Shown piece by piece: positions 53,576 to 63,149 of a stretch of 64,000 nucleotides of DNA (positions are counted from its first letter, which is position 1; every line of letters starts with the position of its first letter). The position numbers were made by a program, and so were the translations under genes. Where the stretch lies: NCBI GenBank assembly GCA_036705565.1, contig JAUBUY010000027.1, one strand, 5' to 3'. The stretch is from Microcoleus sp036705565 (GTDB taxonomy: Bacteria > Cyanobacteriota > Cyanobacteriia > Cyanobacteriales > Microcoleaceae). The notes beneath the pieces are model-generated. The model had not been told where the DNA came from and ran no database searches. It saw nothing but the letters and a program-made list of their open reading frames with translations.

Positions 53576-54825
53576 GAATTTTGGCGGCAAATCCCGAATA
53601 CGGAGGTGTAGCCGTGCAGAAATGTGCTACCGCCGACGGGGCCGATTTCGCCGTTGCAGAAAAAGCCGCTCAGGGGGATGTTTTTGAGGTATCGGCCGAA
53701 CAGTCGGGAGTCAAAGTTCGACTGGCCGTAAAGCCCTTCACCGCGCCCCAGACAAGAGAACATCAAGGCGCCGGCGCTGGATGTACCACTGTACTCGGCG
53801 GCCCGCTGATAGCGATCAAGCAGCATTTCTAGGTCTTCTGCGGAGGTGCGCGCGTCCCGCAGGTGAAATTGGATGCGCTGTCCCGGACGGACTCGATCGC
53901 CGATCGCAATTGCCCCCACTTTCGGATCTACTCCCAATAGATTGCGGATTAAAAAATCTCCCGGCTCTAATTTCAGCTTGAATTCATCGCTGACTAAGCC
54001 TACAAATAACGAGTGCTGAGCTAATTCTCGGTCTTCTTCGCTCAAAGTTTGAACTAACTCTCGCAAAGCCTCTAAGGGCGATCGCTCGATGCCCCCGCTG
54101 CCGATATCATCAGTTTGTTCTTCGAGTTTCAGCAAAATATTGCGATCTCCTTCCGTCACCCGATAAGGATGCCCGATCGGCCTGCAGCCTTGAGCGACGA
54201 TCGTTTCCAAAACTATATTGCCGCTCAAAGCTACCCCAACCGTCCCTTCTCGGTGAAGCTGATAGTCGCAAAACAGCGCCGCGCCCCTGCCCGCACCGTC
54301 CCCCCCGGCTAGTCCCCCTACCTTCGCCGCGCCCGGATAGGCATAATCTAGCCCTTGGAGCAAATCGTTAATTTTTGCGGAAAAGGGGTCAGCCAAGATG
54401 ATGAACTGCGGTTCTTCCTGGGCCGGCACGCCCAAGAGATCCACCCAAGTATCCGGGGGACTGTCTAAGTCGGGCAGTTCTTCTGAACCGACATGAAAAG
54501 TTCTGACATTCACTCCCGGCAAGCGCGCCAGACTGAGGCTGACTGCGGGAGATCCCTCGACTTCTTCGGTGAGGCCCCCCCGGTTCGTGCCGATGACTCC
54601 TCCCCCGCCACATCCCAGGATCGCGGGTACTGGCAGCATTTCTCGGAGTAAAGGCATCAGCCGAGAATACTCGCTGGCAAAGGCAGACGAGATAAATATC
54701 AGTGCTAAATCGGCCTGGCCTTCTAGGTCGCGATCGGCTTGTTCTACAACTTCTTTGAGGGCGGATTCCAAAGAGGGACGGGTTGATAAAGCGCTGACCC
54801 ATTGCATTTGGTTTTGGGTGTACAT
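53572..54825 (-). CDS. FIST domain protein
   Basis: The 417-aa protein carries FIST N and C domains: DLALIFISSAFASEY, LGCGGGGVIGTNRGG, SAKINDLLQGLDYAYPGAAKVGGLAGG, then RDARTSAEDLEMLLDRYQ and FSCLGRGEGLYGQSNFDSRLF and GFFCNGEIGPVGGSTFLHGYTSV. FIST proteins are proposed small-molecule (amino-acid) sensors that feed signalling proteins. It stands alone, convergent with the porin gene. Confidence 0.9.
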   Translation of the reverse strand: MYTQNQMQWVSALSTRPSLESALKEVVEQADRDLEGQADLALIFISSAFASEYSRLMPLLREMLPVPAILGCGGGGVIGTNRGGLTEEVEGSPAVSLSLARLPGVNVRTFHVGSEELPDLDSPPDTWVDLLGVPAQEEPQFIILADPFSAKINDLLQGLDYAYPGAAKVGGLAGGDGAGRGAALFCDYQLHREGTVGVALSGNIVLETIVAQGCRPIGHPYRVTEGDRNILLKLEEQTDDIGSGGIERSPLEALRELVQTLSEEDRELAQHSLFVGLVSDEFKLKLEPGDFLIRNLLGVDPKVGAIAIGDRVRPGQRIQFHLRDARTSAEDLEMLLDRYQRAAEYSGTSSAGALMFSCLGRGEGLYGQSNFDSRLFGRYLKNIPLSGFFCNGEIGPVGGSTFLHGYTSVFGICRQNS

Positions 54826-55070
54826 AAGGCAAACTTCTCTATAAAACTATTTCTATACATTAGGCTAACTGGAACCGGCCACTGGGGGGACGCTATTCTT
54901 GGGCGATCGATTCCCCATCGATTGCCGTTCTTGTGTTAACATAAGTTAACATGAGAGTCCCCTTAATCTGTTAACTGTTAAATGCTGTGTTCAGCTAAAT
55001 CTTAAAAGATAAAGCTCAATACAGTTTGACACACCAACCTCGTGTAATGTTTTCATCAAAAGTAAGGTTG
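54826..55070. other. Upstream part of the cp12 leader region
   Basis: Contains TTAACATAAGTTAACATGAG and TTAACTGTTAA units (about 54935-54985) and TTGACACACCAACCTCGTG before leader element B. No convincing -35/-10 pair with correct spacing is seen. Confidence 0.4.
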
Positions 55071-55175
55071 GCTCGACCTACATTGATGCCTGTGGACTAG
55101 AATCCGCCTAGGGGCTAGTAAAGCAGGGAGTAGAGACGGCTACTGCGATCGTACTTATGGATGGTTTCTATCTGG
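55071..55175 (+). promoter_or_regulatory. Conserved leader element B (shared with the porin)
   Basis: GACCTACATTGATGCCTG, AAAGCAGGGAGTAGAGACGG, CTACTGCGATC and TTATGGATGGTTTCTAT correspond in order to 51003-51110. The GTAG-AGACGG-CTAC hairpin is preserved by a different loop. It lies about 390 bp before cp12, with a HEARO-like RNA in between. Confidence 0.55.
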
Positions 55176-55286
55176 GCTGCTGCAACCGCAGCGCATCTCA
55201 AGCTATTATTAGCTGGAGTCGCCAGACCGAAACAGCAAATCCCACCCAAACTAACATCCAAAAAGAAAACCTTTCTTACTTAATAA

Positions 55287-55532
55287 GGTCAACGGCCCAG
55301 GTCTAAAGACACGCTCGCTTCGAGCCTAAGACTTAAACCACTGTTGACCCGCCGTATACTTTAGAAGTCTACGTTTTTTGAGTTATGACACCAAGCGACT
55401 GCTTAGCTACTCCCTTGCTCTGTCGTTAACGGTTAAACATCTTTATTTGGGTTAAGGACGTGCCGTTAGCCGAACAAGCTCACTAAACAAAGGCGCGTGC
55501 TAACATTACCTAGAAATAGGTCGGGGACAACC
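55287..55532 (+). ncRNA. HEARO/IscB omega-RNA-like structured RNA without an IscB ORF, copy 2
   Basis: GGTCAAC...GTTGACC encloses CCAGGTCTAAAGACACGCTC and a CTCGCTTCGAG hairpin. Blocks shared with copy 1 follow: TCTACGTTTTTTGAGT, GACTGCTTAGCTACTC, CCTTGCTCTGTCG, GAACAAGCTC and GCTAACATTACCTAGAAATAGG...GACAACC. It lies 34 bp before the cp12 start and no iscB gene follows. Confidence 0.72.
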
Positions 55533-55565
55533 ATATTCTCCTACACTTTCCTACCAACAAGTTTT

Positions 55566-55802
55566 ATGACAACAACACCCTCCGTCAACATCCAAGAGAA
55601 AATTGAAGAAGAACTAGAAAGCGCTCGTACCGTCTGTGACACCAAGGGCGCCACTTCCGGGGAATGCGCGGCGGCGTGGGACGCAGTTGAAGAACTGCAA
55701 GCAGAAGCTTCCCACCAAAAGCAAGTCAAACCTAAGAATTCTTTTGAAAAATTTTGCGACGACAATCCTGACGCTGCTGAGTGCCGCATCTACGAGGAAT
55801 AA
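55566..55802 (+). CDS. cp12: CP12, Calvin cycle regulatory protein
   Basis: The start is ATG 55566 (MTTTPSVNIQ); a longer frame to 55497 is encoded by the HEARO-like element. The 78-aa protein has the full CP12 signature: N-terminal cysteine pair C24/C34, the AWDAVEEL core at 37-44 and a C-terminal cysteine pair C64/C73 in FCDDNPDAAECR. In the dark it oxidises and ties GAPDH and phosphoribulokinase into an inactive complex. Its leader carries two unusual structured elements, and a strong terminator follows. Confidence 0.96.
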   Translation: MTTTPSVNIQEKIEEELESARTVCDTKGATSGECAAAWDAVEELQAEASHQKQVKPKNSFEKFCDDNPDAAECRIYEE

Positions 55803-55829
55803 ACGAGCCATTTAGCTCTATGCCGAACC

Positions 55830-55873
55830 TCCCGCGCCGAAATCTAACTTTTGGCGCGGGAGAATTTTATTTT
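55830..55873 (+). terminator. cp12 terminator
   Basis: CTCCCGCGCC (55830-55839) and GGCGCGGGAG (55854-55863), then AATTTTATTTT. Perfect 10-bp GC-rich stem with U-rich tail. Confidence 0.85.
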
Positions 55874-56202
55874 AGGGGTTGAGCCTTGAAATAATGGTGA
55901 GATTTGCCCTCTATCCCAATACGGTTCAAATCCGTCAGCTTCCCCGTCGCCCCCCAACGGTGACAAGAATTTGCTCTTGCGTCCCCCAAAAGGGGCGAGG
56001 ATGGGAAGGAGATATCTCAAGAATAAACAGTTTTAACTCAAGCGTATTGCCGTCTATCGTGTCTCAAGTACCTTTCAAAGCGCGCCAAGTACCTTAGAAA
56101 ATGTAGCAGTAACTAAAACATTAAGACCGTGTTCTGGTTGCTGATTTTTTAGCATTTTTGTAGTAAAATTTGTGACAAATAAGTGAGTATATTTTCCCAA
56201 AG
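55874..56202. other. Gene-free spacer with a tRNA-like TpsiC fragment
   Basis: ACGGTTCAAATCCGT (about 55919-55933) resembles a tRNA T-arm, but no acceptor, D- or anticodon arm fits around it. The rest has no clear feature. Confidence 0.4.
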
Positions 56203-56823
56203 ATGTTGAGTCTTTTATTGGCAGCCACCGGGCCTTGGTTTCAACCGCTAGTGTGGATGGATTACCGGTTGTCTGTGTTATTAACAATTTCGATCCCGCT
56301 GGTAGTGCTGATTTGGGCTGTTGTGGCAAAAGCTGAGGCGATCGTCCGTTTGTCGATTATTTATTGGCGGGTGGCGAGTTTGCTGGCAATTACACTTTAC
56401 CTGATGATGGCTGCGCTGCCTGTGAGCTTTGTATCGTCGGTGATTGGGAGGGCATTAATTCCTGCTAGTCTGTGGTTTTGGGAGGATTTAAACGAAGAAA
56501 TTGCCGATCGACCGCAGTCGCCCCTGAAACTGGCTTTTACAGCTTGGCGGTGGGCGATTACTGTTTACAGCGGTTTGGGCGCTCTAGCTCAACTTCCCTT
56601 CTTAAGCTGTGCTTTTAAATCGCAAATTGAGGTAATTGACGAACCTTTTTGCCGCATTTGGTTAGACCCACCTTGGCTCTACAAACAAATGTTTCACCCT
56701 AATACAACCCCTCAATTTTTGGGATTGTTGGGGATGATTGGTTTAGCTATCTATGTAATTTACTTGTCATACTTTGTGCTGATTAGACTAGGAAAACAGG
56801 GGAGGTCAGCTACCGGAAATTAA
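56203..56823 (+). CDS. DUF3177 membrane protein
   Basis: The 206-aa protein matches DUF3177, a cyanobacterial membrane family. Hydrophobic helices are seen at about 25-42 (LSVLLTISIPLVVLIWAVV), 55-75 (VASLLAITLYLMMAALPVS), 115-135 and 175-195 (GLLGMIGLAIYVIYLSYFVL). A conserved IPASLWFWEDLNEE and FCRIWLDPPWLYKQMFHP lie between helices. Function is not known to me. It stands alone. Confidence 0.85.
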   Translation: MLSLLLAATGPWFQPLVWMDYRLSVLLTISIPLVVLIWAVVAKAEAIVRLSIIYWRVASLLAITLYLMMAALPVSFVSSVIGRALIPASLWFWEDLNEEIADRPQSPLKLAFTAWRWAITVYSGLGALAQLPFLSCAFKSQIEVIDEPFCRIWLDPPWLYKQMFHPNTTPQFLGLLGMIGLAIYVIYLSYFVLIRLGKQGRSATGN

Positions 56824-56904
56824 GTTGAGTTTTAGTTAGTATTTCCTTCCTAAATTGCAGCTAAATTATTCCACCAAAATCTCATAAATCCCAAATAAAA
56901 ACAG

Positions 56905-57075
56905 CCGGGGCGCATCTAGGATAAAATCAAACTAACAGCCGGGTGGCTGACGTGACCCGCCCAAAAACGGATACAAGCCGTGGACTCCAGTCGTGGATAT
57001 CTAACAATTTTAGACTAAGGTTCCAGCTTCCAGATTCATCTGTCGAGAAAATCTAAAATCTAAAATCTAAAATCG
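56905..57075. repeat. Heptad array and possible decayed 110-bp element, minus orientation
   Basis: AAAATCT heptads at 57051-57073 precede CGACTGACAG. On the minus strand GCTTGTATCC and TATCCTAGATGCG echo the 110-bp element. Too divergent to be sure. Confidence 0.45.
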
Positions 57076-57085
57076 ACTGACAGTA

Positions 57086-58540
57086 ATGTTATTGGGAAAG
57101 ACTGTGATGGATAGCAAACAAGCCTACTTACAGTGCTTAGACAGGCTGATTTGGGCGATCGATCGCCTGGAAGCAAAAGTCGAACCAAGTGAACTCGCTC
57201 GGATTGCCGAACTGATTGTTCAGCCGATGATGGGGCCATGGCGGTTTTTTCACACTCCCGAACATATTTTTGAGGTGGGGGGAGATGAAGATGCGATCGA
57301 GGTTTTGGCAGCTTTATTTCACGATACCGTCTACCTACAAGTCGATCGCAGCATTAACTTTAACGTCAGCTACTACATCACTCCTGTTGCAAAAGAGGTT
57401 AACCAACACCTACAAATTCGGGATAAATCTGAACTGCCTGCGGATGCTACCTTCGAGATGGTAATGCTGGTATTCAATTTTGTACCGGGCGAAGTCCTCA
57501 ATCCTTTGGCTGGACAAAACGAATTTCTCAGCGCTGTCGTAGCAGCAAAAGCTCTAGAACCATTTCTCAAACGCGAGCAATTGCTTCAAATTGCCGGCTG
57601 CATTGAAGCAACAATTCCGTTTCGTGCCGCCGATGCGGGAGTAACGGTAAGCCAGCGTCTTTATGAGCGCTTGCAAGCAATAAATAGCCTGTTTAACCTC
57701 AGTTTAACGGACGAGGAAATGCGGGAAACGGTCAAAAAAGCTGTGCGAATCTCTAACCGGGATGTGATGAGTTTTGCTCACCATAGTTCAGCCCATTTTT
57801 TGGCAAATACCTGGAATTTACTGCCGGAAACCAATCACAATCTCATATGCTGGGGTTTTTACACGGTTCGCGACTACCGAGTTGCTTTGGTGAAGATGGA
57901 AGGTTTTCTGAATTATCTCAAGCCAGAAATAATTTTCCGACAGTTTGAGGGATATCCAGACGATCGCACCTATCAGCGCTGGGAAACTACTGCTAAGTAC
58001 AATCTCGAAATTGCGAAGCTTTATTTGGGGTGCAAACTGGCTGCCCTAGCCCTGCTAGAAGCTCTTTCTTCGGATTTGGGGATTGAGGTTTCTCTGGCGA
58101 TGATGATGGGAGGAATTCCGGCTCAAGTTCCTAACTGCGTGCGCCTGGAAAGCTTTTTTCCAGAAATAGAGAAACCTTATAAACCTAAAATTAGTTTAGA
58201 AGCGGAAGTATTGAATTTATTAGAAAATGGGCGGGCTAAAAGCACTTCTAATACCGATTTGGAGAGTTCGCCCCTGACAACGTTTGTGGTAAAAATTGTT
58301 GGCTTTGACGAAATGCGCTATCAGTGCGATCGAGCTAAGGAATTTTTTAGAGAAAATCTCAACGCCGACGAGTTTATTTCCGACTTTAACCCGATAGTTA
58401 CAGAAATTGTTATTGATTCAATTCTCAAGTTGTTTGACAGCCGGAAGTCTACTATCTACCGATACTACGATATCACTTCTAAGTTAAAGTCGCAACCCCA
58501 AACCAATTTTCTCGATCGCCCTTTTCGATCCCATGGTTAA
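57086..58540 (+). CDS. HD-like metal-dependent hydrolase family protein
   Basis: The 484-aa protein has FFHTPEHIFEVG (residues about 52-63) and EVLAALFHDTVYLQ (about 71-84), the spaced His and HD pair of HD-superfamily phosphohydrolases. Later helical segments (MSFAHHSSAHFLANTW, ICWGFYTVRDYRVAL) are not recognised. No membrane segment is seen. The reaction is unknown. Starts at 57086 or 57107 (MDSKQAYLQC) are both possible; the second has GACTGTG but no clear ribosome-binding site. Confidence 0.65.
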   Translation: MLLGKTVMDSKQAYLQCLDRLIWAIDRLEAKVEPSELARIAELIVQPMMGPWRFFHTPEHIFEVGGDEDAIEVLAALFHDTVYLQVDRSINFNVSYYITPVAKEVNQHLQIRDKSELPADATFEMVMLVFNFVPGEVLNPLAGQNEFLSAVVAAKALEPFLKREQLLQIAGCIEATIPFRAADAGVTVSQRLYERLQAINSLFNLSLTDEEMRETVKKAVRISNRDVMSFAHHSSAHFLANTWNLLPETNHNLICWGFYTVRDYRVALVKMEGFLNYLKPEIIFRQFEGYPDDRTYQRWETTAKYNLEIAKLYLGCKLAALALLEALSSDLGIEVSLAMMMGGIPAQVPNCVRLESFFPEIEKPYKPKISLEAEVLNLLENGRAKSTSNTDLESSPLTTFVVKIVGFDEMRYQCDRAKEFFRENLNADEFISDFNPIVTEIVIDSILKLFDSRKSTIYRYYDITSKLKSQPQTNFLDRPFRSHG

Positions 58541-58929
58541 CTAGCTTTAAATACAGTATTTTTGCCTCCTCTATAGAAAAGACCATTACTCAGCTTATAT
58601 AAGAGTAGAGCGATTACACCGTGACAGGATTGATTGCCTCGCTTTCCCTACGTCAATCTGCCTATCCATCCCAACACCAACAGCCCTACAGGTATGGTGT
58701 GGGGCTTCCGGCAAAGATGCTAAAAGTTGATAAAAAATGGAAATTCGCTGCTGTTTACCTTTGACAATTATTTTATACAAAACGGATTTGATAGCGGGCT
58801 GTCACTCATTTGAGCTACCCCAAATAAGCGTCACTATAAAAAGCGACTGTTAAAGCACTTCCCCCCACAGCTACAACTGGGGAATAGCAAGTTCAAACAA
58901 CTTGCAAACCACTAATCCCCAATCAAACC
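58541..58929. other. Gene-free stretch before the peptidoglycan-binding pair
   Basis: Holds CTACAGGTATGGTGTGGGGC and an ATATAAGAGTAGAGCG segment but no repeat of the main families. A minus frame here is not credible. Confidence 0.4.
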
Positions 58930-59211
58930 ATGCAAACCACAAATTCAATTTACGCTCAATTGCCTCTTTGCTCTTCACTGCCCACACTGCAACGAAATAA
59001 TAGTACCACTGCCAATCAAAACGTGCGCTATCTCCAACAATCCTTAGTTGAAAACGGATATCCCGTCGCAACTGATGGATTCTTCGGCCCAAAAACCGAA
59101 GAAGCAGTCATCAGATTTCAAAAGGAAAATCAGATTGCTGTTGATGGCATTGTTGGCCCTCAAACTTGGAGTCTATTAGGCGCTTGTTATACAGGTGAAC
59201 CCGGATGTTAA
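58930..59211 (+). CDS. Mini peptidoglycan-binding protein (PG_binding_1), copy 1
   Basis: The 93-aa protein is almost one PG_binding_1 domain (VRYLQQSLVENGYPVATDGF, FGPKTEEAVIRFQKENQIAVDGIVG, PQTWSLLG), with a short N-terminal tail and two C-terminal cysteines (GACYTGEPGC). There is no signal peptide, so export is uncertain. The start context AATCAAACCATGCAAACCAC is repeated at the second copy, which shows tandem duplication including the upstream bases. Confidence 0.85.
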   Translation: MQTTNSIYAQLPLCSSLPTLQRNNSTTANQNVRYLQQSLVENGYPVATDGFFGPKTEEAVIRFQKENQIAVDGIVGPQTWSLLGACYTGEPGC

Positions 59212-59432
59212 ATCCAAGTTAACTAATCCTAGGCGCACGGGTAGCAAGAAACTGGGTTGTTTCACTGCAATACTTCTTTTTCGCCCCCAGAAACGCTAAA
59301 AAACCTGGTGGTTGAGCGAAGCCGAAACCTCGTTTATGCCCGTTAAAAGTGCATCCAGGACTATTAACTAACATCTTTTCCCCACTTCTCTACTTTTAAA
59401 CAACTTGCAAACAACCAATGGAGAATCAAACC

Positions 59433-59705
59433 ATGCAAACCACAAACGCAATTCGTACTGAATTACCTTCCTGCCGTTATTTTCCCATACTAAAACGCAA
59501 CGATGGTGTCACCCAAAATGAGGACGTTCGCTACCTTCAGCGACTCTTGAACACCAAGGGATTTTCTTTAAATACTGATGGAGGATTCGGCCCGAAAACC
59601 CAACAAGCCGTTATCAATTTTCAAAACCAACAACAAATCGTTGCTGATGGCATTGTCGGCCCTAAAACTTGGAATAAATTGGGTGTTTGTACAACTATAT
59701 TTTAA
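59433..59705 (+). CDS. Mini peptidoglycan-binding protein (PG_binding_1), copy 2
   Basis: The start is set to ATG 59433 (MQTTNAIRTEL), which matches copy 1; a Met at 59418 is upstream. The 90-aa product has the same PG_binding_1 domain (VRYLQRLLNTKGFSLNTDGG, FGPKTQQAVINFQNQQQIVADGIVG, PKTWNKLG). It diverges from copy 1 mainly in the N-terminal tail and C-terminal end. Both lack a signal peptide. Confidence 0.83.
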   Translation: MQTTNAIRTELPSCRYFPILKRNDGVTQNEDVRYLQRLLNTKGFSLNTDGGFGPKTQQAVINFQNQQQIVADGIVGPKTWNKLGVCTTIF

Positions 59706-59734
59706 AGTTTGTGCAACCATGTGTTAAACAGAGT

Positions 59735-59757
59735 AGGGCGTGCAGTGTGCGCCCTAT
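59735..59757. terminator. Hairpin between converging genes
   Basis: AGGGCG...CGCCCT around TGCAGTGTG, followed by ATTTTT. It may terminate the peptidoglycan-binding gene and also the converging cyclase gene. Confidence 0.5.
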
Positions 59758-62700
59758 TTTTCTGTCGAAGTTTCCACCCCACACCACCCCTCCGGGGCAC
59801 CGTACATTCGATACTTGCGAGAGCGTTTGAAATACAGCATTGCTACCCGATCGTCTGGATTGATTTGTAAAATATTCTGAAATACTTTTTGGGCGGCAAC
59901 AAATTTTTGCTCGTAGTAAAAATTGAGGGCTTCTTGAAAAACCTCCGCCGTTTGCTGCTTGAGTACAATGCTTTCCTCTGTTTCTGTATCGTAAATTTCA
60001 AACACCGACACAGCATTTGTCTTTCCTTTCACCGTTACTCGATCGACAAATCTGTACTTATATTTTTCTGGATCGTCTAGGCGATCGATAATTGCACCGC
60101 TAACTAGAATGCCCGCGCCGTAAACCTTAGTCAATCCTTCCAAACGAGACGCGAGATTCACCGCATCAGCAATCACCGTACTTTCCATCCGTTCTCGTTC
60201 GCCAATAGTACCCAACATCAAATTGCCCGCGTGCACACCGACGCCGATCGCGATCGGAAACAAGCCATTTTTTTCTCGCTGCTGGTTATAGAGATTTACT
60301 TCTTTCTGCATATCAATTGCTGCTCGCACACCATCTTCAGGGGATGTAGGAAACAGTGCCATGACTGCATCCCCAATGTATTTGTCAATAAACCCGTTAT
60401 TTTTCCTAATTGCAGGGCTAACCCTTCCCAAGTAAGTATTAATAAATGTAAAATTTTCATCCGGTGTCATATTTTCGGAAAGCGCAGTAAACGAGCGAAT
60501 ATCAGCAAACAGCACTGTCATATCTCTTTCCTGATGTTCGCCTAATTTTACTTCAATAATACTCGGCTTTTCCAGCAAGTTTAGAAAATCGTGCGGCACA
60601 AACCTGCCGTAGGCTGCATTCAGTTTTGCTAGGCGAATTTGCGTATTAATTCTCGCCAACAATTCCTTTTTTATAAAAGGTTTAGTTACATAATCATTGG
60701 CTTCTAAGTTAAAAGCTTCTACCAAGTCAGTAGTTAGATTTTTTGCCGTCAGCATCAGAATCGGCATTTCTAAAGGCGAGTATTTTTTGCGGACTTCTCG
60801 ACATACTTCATAACCCGTCATCTGCGGCATCATTACATCGAGTAAAATTAAGTCCGGCTTAAATCCTGATTCAATCAGATTTAAAGCTTCTAAGCCGTTG
60901 CTCGCTTGAGTAATTTCGTAGTTGGCTAGAGAAAGACTGTTGATGATGACATGAATATTAATCGGCTCATCATCAACTACCAAAATTTTTAATTTTTCAC
61001 TTTCTAGCGACTCGCTATTGTCTGATACCTGAGAATTTATTATAGAGGATTGGCGGGCTAGTTCAGGAGTGATAAAAATGGGAGAACCCTCGGTTAAACG
61101 CGGCTGTATGCTGCTAAATTCCGGTTGACTCTCAGATACGGGCAAAGTAAAGGTGAACTGGGAACCGACGCCTACAGTTGAAGATACCGAAATTTTACCT
61201 CCGTGCAATTCCACTAATTGCTTGGCAACAGTTAACCCTAAACCCGTGCCGCCATATTCTCTAGCAGTGGAACCGTCAGCTTGTTCAAAGGATTCAAAAA
61301 TTCGTTCTAATTTATCTTCGGGGATGCCAATACCGGTGTCAGATACACTAATCGCTAATTGGGAATTAGGCAGTGATTGTGCGTTGCCCGTTACCAATTC
61401 TGCTGAAATTTCAACTCTGCCGCTTTCGGTAAATTTAATTGCATTGCCTATTAAGTTGTAAAGTATTTGCTGCAAGCGATTCTCGTCTGCTGCTATTGGC
61501 GGCAATTCAGGAGCGACTGAGTTAATCAACTGCAAGTTTTTTTTGCCTACTAATGGCTGAGACAAAGTGAGAATTACAGAGACTATTTCTCGAATACCGA
61601 CTGACTTAATTTGCAGTTCTATCGTTTTGTGTTTTAGCTGAGAAAAGTCCAGAAGATCGTTAATTAAAGAAGACAATCTTTTGCCCGATGATGAAATTAA
61701 AGCTAAGTTAAAATTTGTTGGTTCTGGCAGTTGTCCGGTAGCACCGTCTATTAAAGATTCTGCAATACCAATAATGCCGTTGAGCGGAGTGCGGAGTTCG
61801 TGGGAAGTATTGGCTAAAAATTCGTCTTTCAGTTTGTCGAGTCGCTGCAATTCGGTATTTTTAGTTTCTAAGGCAGTAAAAGATGCTTGCAGTTGTTGTG
61901 CCATGCTGTTAAAAGCAGCGGCAAGTACGCCCAATTCGTCGGAGCGATCGAGCTTGACAGTTTGGTCAAATTGTCCTTCAGATAAAGCTATTGCTGCATT
62001 TTTTAATTTTATAAGAGGTTTGATAATCCAGCGAGAAGTGAGAATTCCTAACACACTTGCCATGCCCAAAGCTGCCAGACATAGCAACACTGTAGTTCGG
62101 TTGCCCGCATGAATTTGTTCCATAAAGTCGGCTTCGGGAACGACAACGACAATCAGCAAATCTAAACCCTTGTCGTCTTGAAATGGCAGGACTTTTAAAA
62201 ATTTCTGCTGGCCGTTGATTTCAACATTTATTTGCTGCGATTTTGTAATTTGGTGCAAGTTTTGAAAGTGACTTTCTAAATATTTAGCTGTAGTTTGCGT
62301 TACTGCGTCGCTGCTTTCTGTAACTTTAAACAGTTCTTTTTGACCGTTTTGGGTGCGGAAAGGTTTTTCGGCTGTGGAAGTTGCCAGCAGCGTGCCGTTT
62401 CTTTCGATAATAAAAGTTTGACCAGATTTACCTATTTTGAGGCTGTTTAAAAATTGACCGATACTGTCGAGACGCAAAGCAGCAATTAATACTCCTTCTA
62501 GCTGTTTCTGGCTGTTGTAAACTGGTTGCAGCGCGCTGAGGAGTAAGGTGGGTTCTAGGAAGGATATATAAACTGAACTCCAAGTTGGTTTGGCTTCTAG
62601 AGCCGCATAGGCGTAGGAAGGGTGCTGTCGGATGTCGAATTTTTTAACGGAGGCGGCTACTGTCGTGCGATCGCCCGTATCATTAGTATTGTAAGAATAA

Positions 62701-63149
62701 AAATTAAAATTTGTAGAAGGCCCCGATGCGTTAATCAATAAAGTGCCATTAGACATCTTTTCGCCAGTGCGATATTCTCCATCTTGATTAGCGATCGACG
62801 TAAAATTGATATAAGGATATAATTGCACTTGTCGCCACAGATACTTTTCCCAAGCTGACAAGTCTTTCATGTTTACAAAACCCAGTTTCACCGCATCCAG
62901 CTTGCTTTGATTGATTTGGTGCGGAGTTTGCAGATAAGTTCTCAAATTTTGCTCAATGCGATTGCTTACCTCCCCCATCAATTGAGCCGCAAGGTCATTC
63001 ACTGCTCTTTGAGAGTTCCTAAATGATAAATATCCCACAATACCCACCGCTGCAAATACTTGCAAGACAAAGGGAACTATGAGTACAGTTTGCAGCGTTG
63101 CTTTTCTTGAAAGTTTTGCCACTAAGTGCTTGAGAGAAAGAGTGGACAT
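59754..63149 (-). CDS. Multidomain sensor kinase - receiver - adenylate cyclase
   Basis: The 1131-aa protein runs: membrane helix, dCache-type periplasmic sensor (about 50-340), second helix, HAMP (WIIKPLIKLKNAAIALSEGQ), HisKA with His in FLANTSHELRTPLNG, HATPase (LYNLIGNAIKF, DTGIGI, GTGLGLTV), receiver (VVDDEPIN, LILLDVMMPQ, YVTKPF) and a class III cyclase domain (VLFADIRSFTALSENM, FIDKYIGDAVMALF, VIADAVNLASRLEG). Two metal Asp, and a Lys fitting adenine, make cAMP the likely product. A short TPR-like tail ends it. It resembles CyaC-type cyclases, where phosphorelay controls cAMP output. Confidence 0.9.
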   Translation of the reverse strand: MSTLSLKHLVAKLSRKATLQTVLIVPFVLQVFAAVGIVGYLSFRNSQRAVNDLAAQLMGEVSNRIEQNLRTYLQTPHQINQSKLDAVKLGFVNMKDLSAWEKYLWRQVQLYPYINFTSIANQDGEYRTGEKMSNGTLLINASGPSTNFNFYSYNTNDTGDRTTVAASVKKFDIRQHPSYAYAALEAKPTWSSVYISFLEPTLLLSALQPVYNSQKQLEGVLIAALRLDSIGQFLNSLKIGKSGQTFIIERNGTLLATSTAEKPFRTQNGQKELFKVTESSDAVTQTTAKYLESHFQNLHQITKSQQINVEINGQQKFLKVLPFQDDKGLDLLIVVVVPEADFMEQIHAGNRTTVLLCLAALGMASVLGILTSRWIIKPLIKLKNAAIALSEGQFDQTVKLDRSDELGVLAAAFNSMAQQLQASFTALETKNTELQRLDKLKDEFLANTSHELRTPLNGIIGIAESLIDGATGQLPEPTNFNLALISSSGKRLSSLINDLLDFSQLKHKTIELQIKSVGIREIVSVILTLSQPLVGKKNLQLINSVAPELPPIAADENRLQQILYNLIGNAIKFTESGRVEISAELVTGNAQSLPNSQLAISVSDTGIGIPEDKLERIFESFEQADGSTAREYGGTGLGLTVAKQLVELHGGKISVSSTVGVGSQFTFTLPVSESQPEFSSIQPRLTEGSPIFITPELARQSSIINSQVSDNSESLESEKLKILVVDDEPINIHVIINSLSLANYEITQASNGLEALNLIESGFKPDLILLDVMMPQMTGYEVCREVRKKYSPLEMPILMLTAKNLTTDLVEAFNLEANDYVTKPFIKKELLARINTQIRLAKLNAAYGRFVPHDFLNLLEKPSIIEVKLGEHQERDMTVLFADIRSFTALSENMTPDENFTFINTYLGRVSPAIRKNNGFIDKYIGDAVMALFPTSPEDGVRAAIDMQKEVNLYNQQREKNGLFPIAIGVGVHAGNLMLGTIGERERMESTVIADAVNLASRLEGLTKVYGAGILVSGAIIDRLDDPEKYKYRFVDRVTVKGKTNAVSVFEIYDTETEESIVLKQQTAEVFQEALNFYYEQKFVAAQKVFQNILQINPDDRVAMLYFKRSRKYRMYGAPEGWCGVETSTEK

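Noticed and set aside
55915..55940. tRNA-like TpsiC arm
   Set aside because: Only ACGGTTCAAATCCGT fits; no acceptor, D- or anticodon stems can be drawn around it.
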